From Ruminiclostridium sp. (GTDB lineage: Bacteria > Bacillota > Clostridia > Oscillospirales > Ruminococcaceae), in NCBI GenBank assembly GCA_017935365.1, contig JAGBHT010000018.1:1-64000 (forward strand): a stretch of DNA of 64,000 bases, in the 5' to 3' direction. Under the pieces are notes generated by a model, which was not told where the DNA came from, searched no databases, and saw only the letters and a list, made by a program, of their open reading frames with translations. The translations under genes were made by a program, and so were the position numbers. Each line of letters opens with the position of its first letter. The stretch's first letter is position 1. Below are positions 8,455 through 18,142 of this stretch, in pieces.

Positions 8455-9365
8455 TATTTATCCGCCCCCTTTTCTTTTTTGACATCGGGTGCGTTTTTCC
8501 TGCTTTTCTTTGACGCTTTATCTTTCAGTTTCTTGCTTTCGGGCTTTTCGGGAACAAGTTTCTGCGTAAGGAGCTTGCGAAGCGTATCCTTATTATAAAA
8601 ACGTGTAAGGTTGCCGTTTTCGGCTACCGAGATAGTACCTGTTTCCTCCGAAACAACAACGATGACCGCATCGGAAACCTCGCTCATACCGATAGCCGCT
8701 CTGTGACGTGAGCCGAGCGCCTTGGAGATAAGTTCCTCTTTCTGTGGCTTTGGTAAGAAACAGCCTGCGGCATACACCTTGCTGTCACGGATAATTACCG
8801 CACCGTCATGAAGAGGTGTATTTGGGAAGAATATGTTTCCGAAAAGCTCGGGGCTCGGAGTTGCGTTGAGTATCGTACCTGTGTCCACCTGTTCACCCAG
8901 TCTTGTTTCACGCTCGAACACGATAAGCGCGCCGGTCGCCGTCTGTGAAAGCTGTTCGCAGGCGATACAGACTGCCTCGATACAGTTATGTATATCGGCG
9001 GTTGCCGCATCTGCTTTACCCTCAAAGTTCAGCGCCAGTTTTTTCATTTTCGTGGTACGTCCCATTTTTTCAAGCACGCGGCGAAGCTCAGGCTGGAACA
9101 CTATGAGTATTGCGATAATTCCGACATTCAGGAATGTTTCTATAATGACTTTCATCGCCTTGAACTCGAACTGGTTAACGACAAAGAAAAGTATCGCAAG
9201 CAGGATTATACCTTTAATAAGCTGTTCCGCTCGTGTTTCCTTGATAATTTTTATGCCCTTGTATATAAGATAGGCAAGCAGGAGAATATCAAGATAGTCA
9301 ACAAGTCCCATCGTGGCAAAAACGCTCTGTATATTCTCCCAGATATCCTTTAAATAATGGATCAA
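8454..9365 (-). CDS. cdaA: Membrane diadenylate cyclase (c-di-AMP synthase)
   Basis: 303 residues. Three N-terminal membrane helices (~20-85), then the DAC (DisA_N) domain with its two signatures: HDGAVI near residue 190 and SRHRAAIG near 225. It converts two ATP into c-di-AMP at the inner membrane face. The C-terminal ~35 residues are a Lys-rich tail that could be disordered. First gene of the cdaA-cdaR-mscS operon, with a promoter at 9428-9456. Confidence 0.95.
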   Translation of the reverse strand: MIHYLKDIWENIQSVFATMGLVDYLDILLLAYLIYKGIKIIKETRAEQLIKGIILLAILFFVVNQFEFKAMKVIIETFLNVGIIAILIVFQPELRRVLEKMGRTTKMKKLALNFEGKADAATADIHNCIEAVCIACEQLSQTATGALIVFERETRLGEQVDTGTILNATPSPELFGNIFFPNTPLHDGAVIIRDSKVYAAGCFLPKPQKEELISKALGSRHRAAIGMSEVSDAVIVVVSEETGTISVAENGNLTRFYNKDTLRKLLTQKLVPEKPESKKLKDKASKKSRKNAPDVKKEKGADK

Positions 9366-9427
9366 TTTTTCTGCTCCGTTCCCATAACTGCTGTCGCAGT
9401 GAATTTCATCGTAAGTTTATATATAAT

Positions 9428-9456
9428 ATTGTATCATTAAACAGCGATTATTTCAA
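9428..9456 (-). promoter_or_regulatory. cdaA operon promoter
   Basis: On the minus strand TTGAAA (9456-9451), 17-bp spacer, TACAAT (9433-9428), about 60 bp before the cdaA start. It lies in the 348-bp divergent region 9366-9713 shared with the pyruvate oxidoreductase gene. Apart from the two promoters I see no clear element in that region. Confidence 0.75.
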
Positions 9457-9623
9457 GGAGTGGCGGAAAATTTTTTCTTACTTTTCACAAACATAATTAT
9501 TCATTTTTTCTCTGCGGTCAAACAATGGCTTGGTACTGCGGAACGGCTTTGCGGTTAGCTGTAGCATACCGAAGAAATTTGTACATGAAACTAAAAAATT
9601 CTGAAAATTTTCACTTTTAGAGG

Positions 9624-9652
9624 TTTACAATCAGGAACGATTATGATATAAT
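9624..9652 (+). promoter_or_regulatory. Promoter of pyruvate:ferredoxin oxidoreductase
   Basis: TTTACA (9624-9629), 17-bp spacer, consensus TATAAT (9647-9652), then a ~50-nt leader with AAAGGAGGA just before the ATG. Confidence 0.85.
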
Positions 9653-9713
9653 ACTAACTTGAAAGCATACGTCTTGGTATGGCGATATGCAAAAATAAAG
9701 GAGGACGATTCCC

Positions 9714-12700
9714 ATGGGAAGACAAAAACTTACTATGGACGGTAACAACGCCGCAGGTCACGTGTCTTATGCGTTTACTGACGTTGCAGCGATTTACCCC
9801 ATTACACCATCTTCAGTTATGGCTGAAGTAACAGATTCCTGGTCAACAGCCGGAAGAAAGAATATTTTCGGACAGGAAGTAAAGGTAGTAGAGATGCAGT
9901 CAGAAGCCGGCGCAGCAGGCGCAGTTCACGGCTCTCTTGCAGCAGGTGCATGTACTACAACTTACACAGCATCACAGGGCTTACTGCTCATGATCCCCAA
10001 CATGTACAAGATCGCAGGTGAATTACTGCCTAGCGTTATTCATGTTTCCGCTCGTGCTCTTGCAACACACGCACTTTCTATCTTCGGCGACCACAGCGAT
10101 ATCTACGCTTGCCGTCAGACAGGTTACGCTATGCTCTGCTCCACTAACCCTCAGGAGGTTATGGACCTCGGTGCTGTAGCTCACCTTTCTACATACGAAG
10201 CAAGAGTTCCTTTCCTGCACTTCTTCGACGGTTTCAGAACATCACACGAAATCCAGAAGATCGAAGTATGGGACTACGAAACACTTGACAAGATGCTCGA
10301 CCACGAAGCTGTAGACGCTTTCAGAAACAGAGCTCTCAACCCCGAGAAGCCCGTTCTGCACGGCACAGCTCAGAACCCCGACATCTTCTTCCAGGCAAGA
10401 GAAGCAAGCAACAAGTACTATGAAGCTACACCCGCTATCGTACAGAAGTACATGGACAAGGTAAACGCTGAGATCGGTACAGATTACAAGCTGTTCAACT
10501 ACTACGGTGCTCCCGATGCTGAACAGGTAATCATCGCTATGGGCTCTGTTTGCGATACAATCGAAGAGACAATCGACTACTTAACAGCTCAGGGCAAGAA
10601 GGTTGGTCTTGTTAAGGTAAGACTTTACAGACCCTTCAGTGTTGATGCTTTCGTATCAGCTATCCCCGAAACAGTCAAGAAGATCACAGTTCTCGACAGA
10701 ACAAAGGAACCCGGCGCACTCGGCGAACCTTTATACCTCGACGTTGTTGCAGCTCTCAAGCAGGCTAACAAGTTCCAGGATGTACCCGTATTCACAGGTC
10801 GTTACGGTCTTGGTTCTAAGGATACTAACCCTGCTCAGATCATTGCAGTTTACAACAATACCGAAAAGCCCAGATTCACAATCGGTATCGAGGATGATGT
10901 TACAGGTCTTTCACTCCCTATCGGTGAGAACCCCAACACAACACCCGAAGGTACAACTTGCTGTAAGTTCTGGGGTCTTGGTTCAGACGGTACTGTTGGT
11001 GCCAACAAGAACTCAATCAAGATCATCGGCGACCACACAGACATGTATGCTCAGGCATACTTCGCATATGACTCAAAGAAGTCAGGCGGTGTTACGATTT
11101 CTCACCTTCGTTTCGGTAAGTCACCTATCAAGTCAACTTACTTCGTAAACAAGGCTAACTTCGTAGCTTGCCACAACCCCTCATACATCGACAAGTACGA
11201 TATGGTTGAGGACGTTGTGCCCGGCGGCTCATTCCTGCTCAACTGCCAGTGGACAGTTGACGAGCTCGACGAGAAGCTCCCCGCTCCCGTTAAGGCTTAC
11301 ATTGCTAAGAACAATATCAACTTCTATATCATCAACGCTATCAAGGTAGCTAAGGAAATCGGTCTTGGCAACAAGACAAACACTGTATTACAGTCTGCAT
11401 TCTTCTCAATCGCTAACATCATCCCCGCTGAGGATGCTATCGAGTATATGAAGAAGGCTGCTTACAAGTCATTCGCTAAGAAGGGTGAAGACATCGTTAA
11501 CATGAACTACGCCGCTATCGAAAGAGGCGCAGGCGAAGTAGTCAAGGTTGACGTTCCCGCATCATGGGCTGACGCTGAGGGTACACTTCCCGTACACACA
11601 GCTACAGGCGACAGAAAGGATCTCGTTGACTTCGTTAACAACATCCTTATCCCTGTTAACGCTCAGAGAGGCGACAAGCTCCCCGTATCTACATTCGTTG
11701 GTATGGCTGACGGTACATTCCCCCAGGGCTCAGCAGCTTATGAGAAGCGTGGTATCGCAGTAGACGTTCCCGAGTGGATCCCCGAGAACTGTATCGAGTG
11801 TAACCAGTGTTCATTCGTTTGTCCTCACGCTGTAATCCGTCCTGTTATCCTTTCAGAGGAAGAAGCTGCTAAGGCTCCTGCAGGCGCTAAGATGAAGGAC
11901 GCTATGGGTCTTCCCGGCAAGAAGTTCGCAATGGTAACTTCTGTTCTCGACTGCACAGGTTGCGGTGTTTGTGCTCAGGTTTGCCCCTCTAAGAACAAGG
12001 CACTCGTTATGAAGTCACTTGATTCTCAGATGAACGAACAGCCCATGTTCGACTACGCTGTTAAGGAAGTAGCTGACAAGCCCGAAGTTCACGAGAAGTT
12101 CAAGGAAACAACAGTTAAGGGTTCACAGTTCAAGCAGCCCCTGCTCGAATTCTCAGGCGCCTGCGCAGGCTGCGGTGAAACTCCTTACGCTAAGCTCATT
12201 ACACAGCTCTTCGGCGACAGAATGTACATTGCTAACGCTACAGGCTGTTCATCAATCTGGGGCGGTTCTGCTCCCTCAACTCCTTATACTGTAAATAAGG
12301 AAGGCAAGGGTCCCGCTTGGGGCAACTCACTGTTCGAGGATAATGCTGAATTCGGTCTCGGTATGTTCATCGCTCAGGATACATTAAGACACAGAGCACA
12401 GGGTCAGTTAAAGGCTATTGCTGAAAAGACTGACAATGCTGACGTTAAGGCTAAGATCGATACATACTTCGAAACAGCTAACGACGGTAAGGCAAATGCT
12501 GCTGCTACAAAGGATCTCGTTGCTGCTCTTGAAGCTCTTGATTGCGACTGCGCTGAAAAGAATGCAGTTCTCAAGGCTAAGAACTACCTCGCTAAGAAGT
12601 CCAACTGGATATTCGGCGGCGACGGCTGGGCATACGATATCGGTTACGGCGGTGTTGACCATGTTCTCGCATCAGGCAAGAATGTAAATGTATTCGTATT

Positions 12701-13265
12701 CGATACAGAAGTTTACTCCAACACAGGCGGACAGGCTTCCAAGTCTACAAACATCGGTGCTGTTGCACAGTTCGCAGCAGGCGGTAAGGACGTTAAGAAG
12801 AAGGATCTCTCCGGTATCGCTATGAAGTACGGTTATGTATATGTTGCTCAGGTTTCAATGGGTGCAGATATGAACCAGTGCTTAAAGGCAATCGCTGAGG
12901 CTGAAGCTTATGACGGTCCTTCACTGATCATTGCTTACGCTCCTTGTATCAACCACGGTATCAAGGGTGGTCTTACAATCGCTCAGAAGGTAGAAAAGGA
13001 AGCTGTACAGGCTGGTTACTGGCATCTGTTCAGATTCAACCCCGCTGCTCCTGCAGGAACAAATCCGTTCTCACTCGACAGCAAGGCTCCTACAGGCGAT
13101 TACAAGGAATTCATGATGAGAGAAGTTCGTTACAACTCTCTTATGCGTGCTAACCCCGAAAGAGCTAACGCACTGTTTGACAAGGCAGTTGCTAACTCCA
13201 AGAAGCGTTACGAAGAACTCGTAGGTCTTGTCGAATACTACAAGAAGGAATACTGTGGCGAATAA
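9714..13265 (+). CDS. nifJ: Pyruvate:ferredoxin (flavodoxin) oxidoreductase
   Basis: 1183 residues, the usual length for the homodimeric single-chain enzyme. It decarboxylates pyruvate to acetyl-CoA and CO2 and reduces ferredoxin, the central step of clostridial fermentation. Domains in order: the pyruvate-binding N-terminal domain (AIYPITPSSVMAE), the CoA-binding/gamma region with the EKR linker (~440-560), two 4Fe-4S clusters (CIECNQC...CP near 693; CTGCGVCAQVCP near 746), and the thiamine diphosphate domain from ~810 with CAGCGE and GGDGWAYDIGYGG, where GDG is the Mg-ThDP motif. Codon use is strongly biased to a few codons (AAG, CTC, GTT, GCT), as expected of a very highly expressed gene. 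Single gene with own promoter and terminator. Confidence 0.97.
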   Translation: MGRQKLTMDGNNAAGHVSYAFTDVAAIYPITPSSVMAEVTDSWSTAGRKNIFGQEVKVVEMQSEAGAAGAVHGSLAAGACTTTYTASQGLLLMIPNMYKIAGELLPSVIHVSARALATHALSIFGDHSDIYACRQTGYAMLCSTNPQEVMDLGAVAHLSTYEARVPFLHFFDGFRTSHEIQKIEVWDYETLDKMLDHEAVDAFRNRALNPEKPVLHGTAQNPDIFFQAREASNKYYEATPAIVQKYMDKVNAEIGTDYKLFNYYGAPDAEQVIIAMGSVCDTIEETIDYLTAQGKKVGLVKVRLYRPFSVDAFVSAIPETVKKITVLDRTKEPGALGEPLYLDVVAALKQANKFQDVPVFTGRYGLGSKDTNPAQIIAVYNNTEKPRFTIGIEDDVTGLSLPIGENPNTTPEGTTCCKFWGLGSDGTVGANKNSIKIIGDHTDMYAQAYFAYDSKKSGGVTISHLRFGKSPIKSTYFVNKANFVACHNPSYIDKYDMVEDVVPGGSFLLNCQWTVDELDEKLPAPVKAYIAKNNINFYIINAIKVAKEIGLGNKTNTVLQSAFFSIANIIPAEDAIEYMKKAAYKSFAKKGEDIVNMNYAAIERGAGEVVKVDVPASWADAEGTLPVHTATGDRKDLVDFVNNILIPVNAQRGDKLPVSTFVGMADGTFPQGSAAYEKRGIAVDVPEWIPENCIECNQCSFVCPHAVIRPVILSEEEAAKAPAGAKMKDAMGLPGKKFAMVTSVLDCTGCGVCAQVCPSKNKALVMKSLDSQMNEQPMFDYAVKEVADKPEVHEKFKETTVKGSQFKQPLLEFSGACAGCGETPYAKLITQLFGDRMYIANATGCSSIWGGSAPSTPYTVNKEGKGPAWGNSLFEDNAEFGLGMFIAQDTLRHRAQGQLKAIAEKTDNADVKAKIDTYFETANDGKANAAATKDLVAALEALDCDCAEKNAVLKAKNYLAKKSNWIFGGDGWAYDIGYGGVDHVLASGKNVNVFVFDTEVYSNTGGQASKSTNIGAVAQFAAGGKDVKKKDLSGIAMKYGYVYVAQVSMGADMNQCLKAIAEAEAYDGPSLIIAYAPCINHGIKGGLTIAQKVEKEAVQAGYWHLFRFNPAAPAGTNPFSLDSKAPTGDYKEFMMREVRYNSLMRANPERANALFDKAVANSKKRYEELVGLVEYYKKEYCGE

Positions 13266-13339
13266 TCGTCCGGTATTCCATACGGAATAACTAAAAAGCC
13301 CAAAAATTTTGAATAGTCGGAATAGAATAGGTTTTTACG

Positions 13340-13371
13340 CCCCTCCGGGAAAACCGGAGGGGTTATTTTTT
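13340..13371 (+). terminator. Terminator after pyruvate oxidoreductase
   Basis: CCCCTCCGG (13340-13348) pairs with CCGGAGGGG (13354-13362), followed by TTATTTTTT. Confidence 0.92.
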
Positions 13372-13509
13372 CCGACATTTATACTTTTGTTTGCTATTAT
13401 TAATAAGAGTTAACCATTCAATTTTTTACCGATTTTTACTGTTTTTTATAATTTTCCTGCAAAGCGAACATAAATACCCCCGCTCCGATGCAGAAAACGC
13501 ATATCGGTG

Positions 13510-13548
13510 TATAATTATTCCCGTCATAAAAAACGGACAACGGGAATA
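13510..13548 (+). promoter_or_regulatory. Possible -10 and leader inverted repeat of the symporter gene
   Basis: TATAAT at 13510-13515 has only a weak match for a -35. Just after it TATTCCCG (13516-13523) forms an inverted repeat with CGGGAATA (13541-13548), with CCGT/ACGG pairing inside. It could be an operator or an RNA hairpin at the transcript start. Confidence 0.4.
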
Positions 13549-13614
13549 CAAATTATTTGGATAATAACGTACAGGCACCCACGCTTGTATGCACTTGAAA
13601 AGGAACGAGTCAGT

Positions 13615-14931
13615 ATGGAAATATTAGAGTGGATAAATGAAAACATAGTATGGGGAATACCCGTGCTGATACTGTTTGCAGGTTCGGGAATTATCTTCAC
13701 GATAAGAACCAGAGGCTTGCAGATACTACACTTCCCTACTATAATCAAACGTACTTTGCTTACAAAGCAGCCCGAAGCGGACGGAAAGAAAGTTTCTCCG
13801 TTCAGGACGCTCACTGCGGCTCTGGGCGCAACGGTCGGCACAGGTAACATTATCGCGATCGGCAGTGCAATTGCCTTTGGCGGCGCAGGTGCGATATTCT
13901 GGATGTGGATATCGGCATTACTCGGTATGGCAACAAGCTTTGCCGAGAACTATCTCGGCGCAAAATATCGTACTGTACAGTCCGACGGGCTTACAGGCGG
14001 AGTACCTTTCGCTTACATAAAGAAAGCTTTCGGCGGTAGAAAACTCGGAACATTCTTTGCAGGAATGTTTGCGGTCTGCTGTATAGGTGCAAGCTTCGGT
14101 ATAGGCAATATGGCGCAGGTAAATTCAGCATCAATGGCTCTTCAGAATTGCCTTGGCGTTCCGCTCTGGGTATCAGGCATACTGTGTGCAGGTGTAATCG
14201 CCGCAATAGCACCCGGCGGCATCCATCGTCTGAGTAAAGTTACATCATGGGTAATTCCGATAGCCGCAGGCGGTTATCTTCTCGGTTGCCTTGCTGTTAT
14301 TATAATGAACATCGAAAATGTCCCCTCTGTATTTGCCCGCATTTTCACAGAAGCATTTTCATTCAAGGCTGTTGGCGGCGGTACTGTCGGCGTAGTAATG
14401 CTGGAAGCTATGAAGTGGGGCGTTAAACGAGGCGTATTCTCAAATGAGGCGGGTCTTGGCTCATCTGTTATGATCAACGCCAATTCAAGTGCCGATCAGC
14501 ATCATACACAGGGTATGTGGGCTATGCTCTCTGTATTTATCGACACTATTATCATCTGTACAATGACAGCTCTCTGCATTCTTTCAAGCGGTGCAGATCA
14601 GAAATCAAGCGTTGGCTTTGATATGGCGCTGATAGCATTCCAGGACGGTCTCGGCGACTTTGCGGGCGCTTTCCTCAGTATTGCTACATTCATCTTTGCG
14701 ATAACAACCGTTACAGGCTGGTGGATATACGGCAGAAGCTGCTTTGTTTACCTTTTCACAAAGAAGTGGATAGGCGTATATCTTGCAATTTTCATTGTTA
14801 CCGCTTTCGTGGGCGCGGTAATTCAGGCTACTGTTGTCTGGGACGTATCGGATCTGTTCAACGGACTAATGGCAATACCTAACCTGCTTGCGATAATCCT
14901 GCTCCGCAAGGAAGTCAAAGCTGACATTTAA
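13615..14931 (+). CDS. Sodium:alanine (AGCS) symporter
   Basis: 438 residues, about 10-11 membrane helices. AGCS family (AlsT/DagA-like) signatures: TAALGATVGTGNIIAIGSAIAFGGAGAIFWMW and the later MKWGVKRGVFSNEAGLGSS, which line the Na+ and amino-acid site. It imports alanine or glycine with sodium. The ATG at 13615 is chosen because GAAAAGGA lies at 13597-13604 and the protein then begins with the family-typical MEILEWIN; a longer reading would run through a hairpin region. Monocistronic. Confidence 0.93.
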   Translation: MEILEWINENIVWGIPVLILFAGSGIIFTIRTRGLQILHFPTIIKRTLLTKQPEADGKKVSPFRTLTAALGATVGTGNIIAIGSAIAFGGAGAIFWMWISALLGMATSFAENYLGAKYRTVQSDGLTGGVPFAYIKKAFGGRKLGTFFAGMFAVCCIGASFGIGNMAQVNSASMALQNCLGVPLWVSGILCAGVIAAIAPGGIHRLSKVTSWVIPIAAGGYLLGCLAVIIMNIENVPSVFARIFTEAFSFKAVGGGTVGVVMLEAMKWGVKRGVFSNEAGLGSSVMINANSSADQHHTQGMWAMLSVFIDTIIICTMTALCILSSGADQKSSVGFDMALIAFQDGLGDFAGAFLSIATFIFAITTVTGWWIYGRSCFVYLFTKKWIGVYLAIFIVTAFVGAVIQATVVWDVSDLFNGLMAIPNLLAIILLRKEVKADI

Positions 14932-15103
14932 TTCCTTTAAAATCAGTAGATATTCATGAAGTAAAATAAAGCACATAGTGAACGCAGACTATACTTATTT
15001 TGTTTTATACAGCCAAATACGAGAGTTTTCGGTGCTGCAAAACAAAGAAAGTTATCTAACGCTTACTTTGTGCAATTTTTTTGCCGATTTTGCAATTTAT
15101 CTA

Positions 15104-15132
15104 TTGACCTATTGCAAAAAATAGTTTATAAT
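15104..15132 (+). promoter_or_regulatory. pckG promoter
   Basis: TTGACC (15104-15109), 17-bp spacer, TATAAT (15127-15132), leaving a leader of ~100 nt. The gap 14932-15236 holds this promoter and AT-rich DNA; I see no terminator hairpin after the symporter and no recognised riboswitch. Confidence 0.85.
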
Positions 15133-15236
15133 AGTAAATGGGGAACAAGGTACGAATGAACCGTATCGATAATTCCCTACCGAATGACTTTCATCAGCAT
15201 AAGCTGATAAAATAAAGAAAAGGAGAACAATCGGTT

Positions 15237-17018
15237 ATGACAAAGAATCAGAATGTTTTAAAGTGGGTTGAAGAAATGAAAGCCCTCACACAGCCCGACA
15301 AGGTTGTATGGATCGATGGCAGCGAGGAACAGCTCAAGGCTCTTCGCGATGAGGCTATCGCAACAGGCGAAATGATCGAGCTCAACCAGGAAAAGCTCCC
15401 CGGCTGCTTATATCACAGAACAGCTGAAAACGACGTTGCCCGTGTAGAAGACAGAACATTCATCTGCTCAAGAGAGAAGGAGAATGCAGGTCCTACTAAC
15501 AACTGGATGGATCCTAAGGAAATGTACGCTAAGCTGACAAAGCTCTATGACGGCGTTATGAAGGGTCGTACAATGTACGTTATCCCTTATTCAATGGGAC
15601 CTATCGGCTCACCTATCGCTAAGGTTGGTGTTGAGCTGACAGACTCAATCTACGTTGTTCTTAACATGGACATCATGACAAGAATGGGCGCTCAGGCTTT
15701 CAAGAACCTGCCCGATGACTCCAACGACTTCGTAAGATGCCTTCACTCAAAGGCTGATGTTGATCCCGAAAAGAGATACATCGTTCAGTTCCCTGAGGAC
15801 AACACAATCTGGTCAATCAACTCTGCTTACGGCGGTAACGTACTGCTCGGCAAGAAGTGCTTCGCTCTCCGTATCGCTTCTTACCAGGGTTGGAAGGAAG
15901 GCTGGATGGCTGAACATATGCTTATCCTCGGCGTTAAGAAGCCCGATGGCGATATCAAGTATATCACAGCAGCATTCCCCTCAGCTTGCGGTAAAACAAA
16001 CCTCGCTATGCTTATTCCTCCCGAGGGATACAAGAAGGCAGGCTATGAAGTATTCACAGTAGGCGATGATATCGCTTGGATGAAGCAGGGTCCCGATGGC
16101 AGACTTTACGCTATCAACCCCGAGAACGGCTTCTTCGGTGTTGCTCCCGGTACAAACGCTAAGAGCAACTACAATGCGCTTGCATCAACAAGAAAGAACA
16201 CAATCTTCACAAACGTTGCTATCAACAATGATGATATGACAGCTTGGTGGGAAGGTCTTGACAAGAATCCTCCTGAGAATGCAACAGACTGGAAGGGCAA
16301 CAAGGTAAACGGTAAGGAATTCACAGCAGCAGGCAACAAGCTCGCTCATCCCAACTCACGTTTCACAGCTCCCGCTCAGAACTGCCCCTGCATTTCACCT
16401 GAGTTCAACAACCCCCAGGGTGTTCCGATCTCAGCTATCATCTTCGGCGGCAGACGTGCAGCTACAACTCCTCTGGTATACCAGTCATTCAGCTGGCAGC
16501 ACGGCACATATGTAGGCTCTGCAGTTTCTTCTGAAACAACAGCAGCTGCTACAGGTGCAGTAGGTGTACTCCGTCATGATCCTATGGCTATGAAGCCCTT
16601 CTGCGGTTACCATATGGCTGACTACTGGGCACACTGGCTCGAAATGGGCAAGAAGCTCGGCGACAAGGCTCCTAAGATATTCAACGTTAACTGGTTCAAG
16701 CAGGATGAGAACGGCAACTATATGTGGCCCGGTTTCGGCGACAACATGAGAGTTCTCGACTGGATCATCAAGAGATGCGAAGGCACAATTGACGCTGAAA
16801 AGACACCTATCGGCTACCTTCCTAAGAAGGGTGACATCAACCTCAAGGGTATCGAGGATGTGGTTACATCAGAAGTTGAAGACAAGCTGCTCGCAGTTGA
16901 CAGAGACCTCTGGAAGAAGGAAGTAGAAGAGATGAAGGAATTCTACAAGCAGTTCGGCGACAAGCTCCCCGACGGCTTAAAGCAGGAACTCGCTGATCTC
17001 GAAGCAAGACTTGGCTAA
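15237..17018 (+). CDS. pckG: Phosphoenolpyruvate carboxykinase (GTP)
   Basis: 593 residues, the length and sequence type of GTP-dependent enzymes (ATP enzymes are ~530 and differ). It interconverts oxaloacetate and PEP; in rumen/gut Firmicutes it often runs as PEP carboxylation for succinate or anaplerosis. Visible motifs: YSMGPIGSP (substrate region, ~120), P-loop FPSACGKTNLAML near 246 with the hyper-reactive Cys before GKT, metal-binding VGDDIAWM near 275, and the nucleotide-binding C-terminal lobe. Start ATG behind AAAGGAGAA. Codon use is biased in the same way as the pyruvate oxidoreductase gene. Monocistronic. Confidence 0.97.
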   Translation: MTKNQNVLKWVEEMKALTQPDKVVWIDGSEEQLKALRDEAIATGEMIELNQEKLPGCLYHRTAENDVARVEDRTFICSREKENAGPTNNWMDPKEMYAKLTKLYDGVMKGRTMYVIPYSMGPIGSPIAKVGVELTDSIYVVLNMDIMTRMGAQAFKNLPDDSNDFVRCLHSKADVDPEKRYIVQFPEDNTIWSINSAYGGNVLLGKKCFALRIASYQGWKEGWMAEHMLILGVKKPDGDIKYITAAFPSACGKTNLAMLIPPEGYKKAGYEVFTVGDDIAWMKQGPDGRLYAINPENGFFGVAPGTNAKSNYNALASTRKNTIFTNVAINNDDMTAWWEGLDKNPPENATDWKGNKVNGKEFTAAGNKLAHPNSRFTAPAQNCPCISPEFNNPQGVPISAIIFGGRRAATTPLVYQSFSWQHGTYVGSAVSSETTAAATGAVGVLRHDPMAMKPFCGYHMADYWAHWLEMGKKLGDKAPKIFNVNWFKQDENGNYMWPGFGDNMRVLDWIIKRCEGTIDAEKTPIGYLPKKGDINLKGIEDVVTSEVEDKLLAVDRDLWKKEVEEMKEFYKQFGDKLPDGLKQELADLEARLG

Positions 17019-17039
17019 TCCATAACCGAATAAACTCTG

Positions 17040-17071
17040 ATCCCCCGTTAATTAGTTAACGGGGGATTTTT
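17040..17071 (+). terminator. pckG terminator
   Basis: ATCCCCCGTTAA (17040-17051), TTAG loop, perfect complement to 17067, then TTTTT. Confidence 0.92.
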
Positions 17072-17163
17072 CTGCGTATAAGCGGATATCAACTATCAAA
17101 AGGGATTATTGATTTGCATCAGGTGTAGTGTTGCTAATACTTTTCCCTTTCTTAGCATACAGT

Positions 17164-17195
17164 AAAACGGCACCGGAATAATTCCGATGCCGTTT
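17164..17195 (-). terminator. Terminator of the sugar ABC operon
   Basis: AACGGCA-CGGAAT pairs with ATTCCG-TGCCGTT across 17165-17195; on the minus strand it is followed by TTTTAC. It lies 30 bp after the last permease gene. Confidence 0.7.
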
Positions 17196-17225
17196 CTGTA
17201 TAAAATATATTAACCCAAAATTGTC

Positions 17226-18137
17226 TTATTCCTTTACACCACCGAGTGAAACACCGGCGATGATGAATTTCGATAAGCAGAAATAAACGATGATAACAGG
17301 TACGATTGCTATGAAAATGAACATATAAACCTGACCCATATCAAACTTTAAGAAGTCTGCCGAACGAAGCTGTGCGATCATGATAGGCATTGTCTTCTTT
17401 GTTGATGTATCAATAATCAACGAAGGAAGGAAGTAGTTGTTCCATGATGCAACGAAGCTGAATATTGCCTGTACTGCAAGAGCAGGCTTAAGCATAGGAA
17501 GAACAATCGTGTTGAATGTTCTGAATTCGCCCGAACCGTCAATTCTTGCTGCCTCGATAATATCAATCGGAAGCGAGCTCTTCATATACTGAATCATGAA
17601 GAAGAATACCGCAGGAGCCGCAATAGCAGGAACTATAAGAGGGATATATGTATCTCTTAAGCCCAAGTCGGTACACATACTGAAGAAACCGAGTGCAGAA
17701 ACCTGTGTAGGAATCGTCATGATAAGCAATATGAAGTTAAAGATAAATTTCTTACCTTTGAAGTCATATACATGAATTGCATACGCTGTCATTGCCGAGA
17801 AATAAATCGACAATATCGCTGTACACGTTGCGATGATCAAGCTGTTGATAACACCGTTTACTACAGGTATCGTTGTGTTTGAAATCGCACTCTGGAAGTT
17901 ATTGATAAATTGATTTCCCGGCAGGAACGAGAAGCCGGACATAATATCATAATGTGAACGGCTTGCGTTAACAAGCAGGATGTAGAAGAAGAACAAACAC
18001 AAAATTGAGAAGAAGACAAGAACGATATAACAGATTATTCTGTGAATAATAAGCGTAGGCTTTACCTTCATATTCGGATCTGTTCTGTTTAGCTGAAGTG
18101 CTGAGGTATGTTCAAGTACCTTTTCCTTTTTTGCCAT
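17226..18137 (-). CDS. Carbohydrate ABC transporter permease (MalG-like)
   Basis: 303 residues with six predicted membrane helices and the CUT1 permease coupling loop EAARIDGSGEFRTFNTIVLPMLKPAL near the C-terminal third. It pairs with the MalF-like permease, whose stop lies 5 bp upstream of this ATG; the ribosome site GGAGG lies inside the end of that gene, so the two are probably translated together. No ATPase gene is present in the operon, so a shared MsmK/MsiK-type ATPase encoded elsewhere must energise transport. The sugar cannot be told from sequence. Confidence 0.93.
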   Translation of the reverse strand: MAKKEKVLEHTSALQLNRTDPNMKVKPTLIIHRIICYIVLVFFSILCLFFFYILLVNASRSHYDIMSGFSFLPGNQFINNFQSAISNTTIPVVNGVINSLIIATCTAILSIYFSAMTAYAIHVYDFKGKKFIFNFILLIMTIPTQVSALGFFSMCTDLGLRDTYIPLIVPAIAAPAVFFFMIQYMKSSLPIDIIEAARIDGSGEFRTFNTIVLPMLKPALAVQAIFSFVASWNNYFLPSLIIDTSTKKTMPIMIAQLRSADFLKFDMGQVYMFIFIAIVPVIIVYFCLSKFIIAGVSLGGVKE

Positions 18138-18142
18138 GATAC

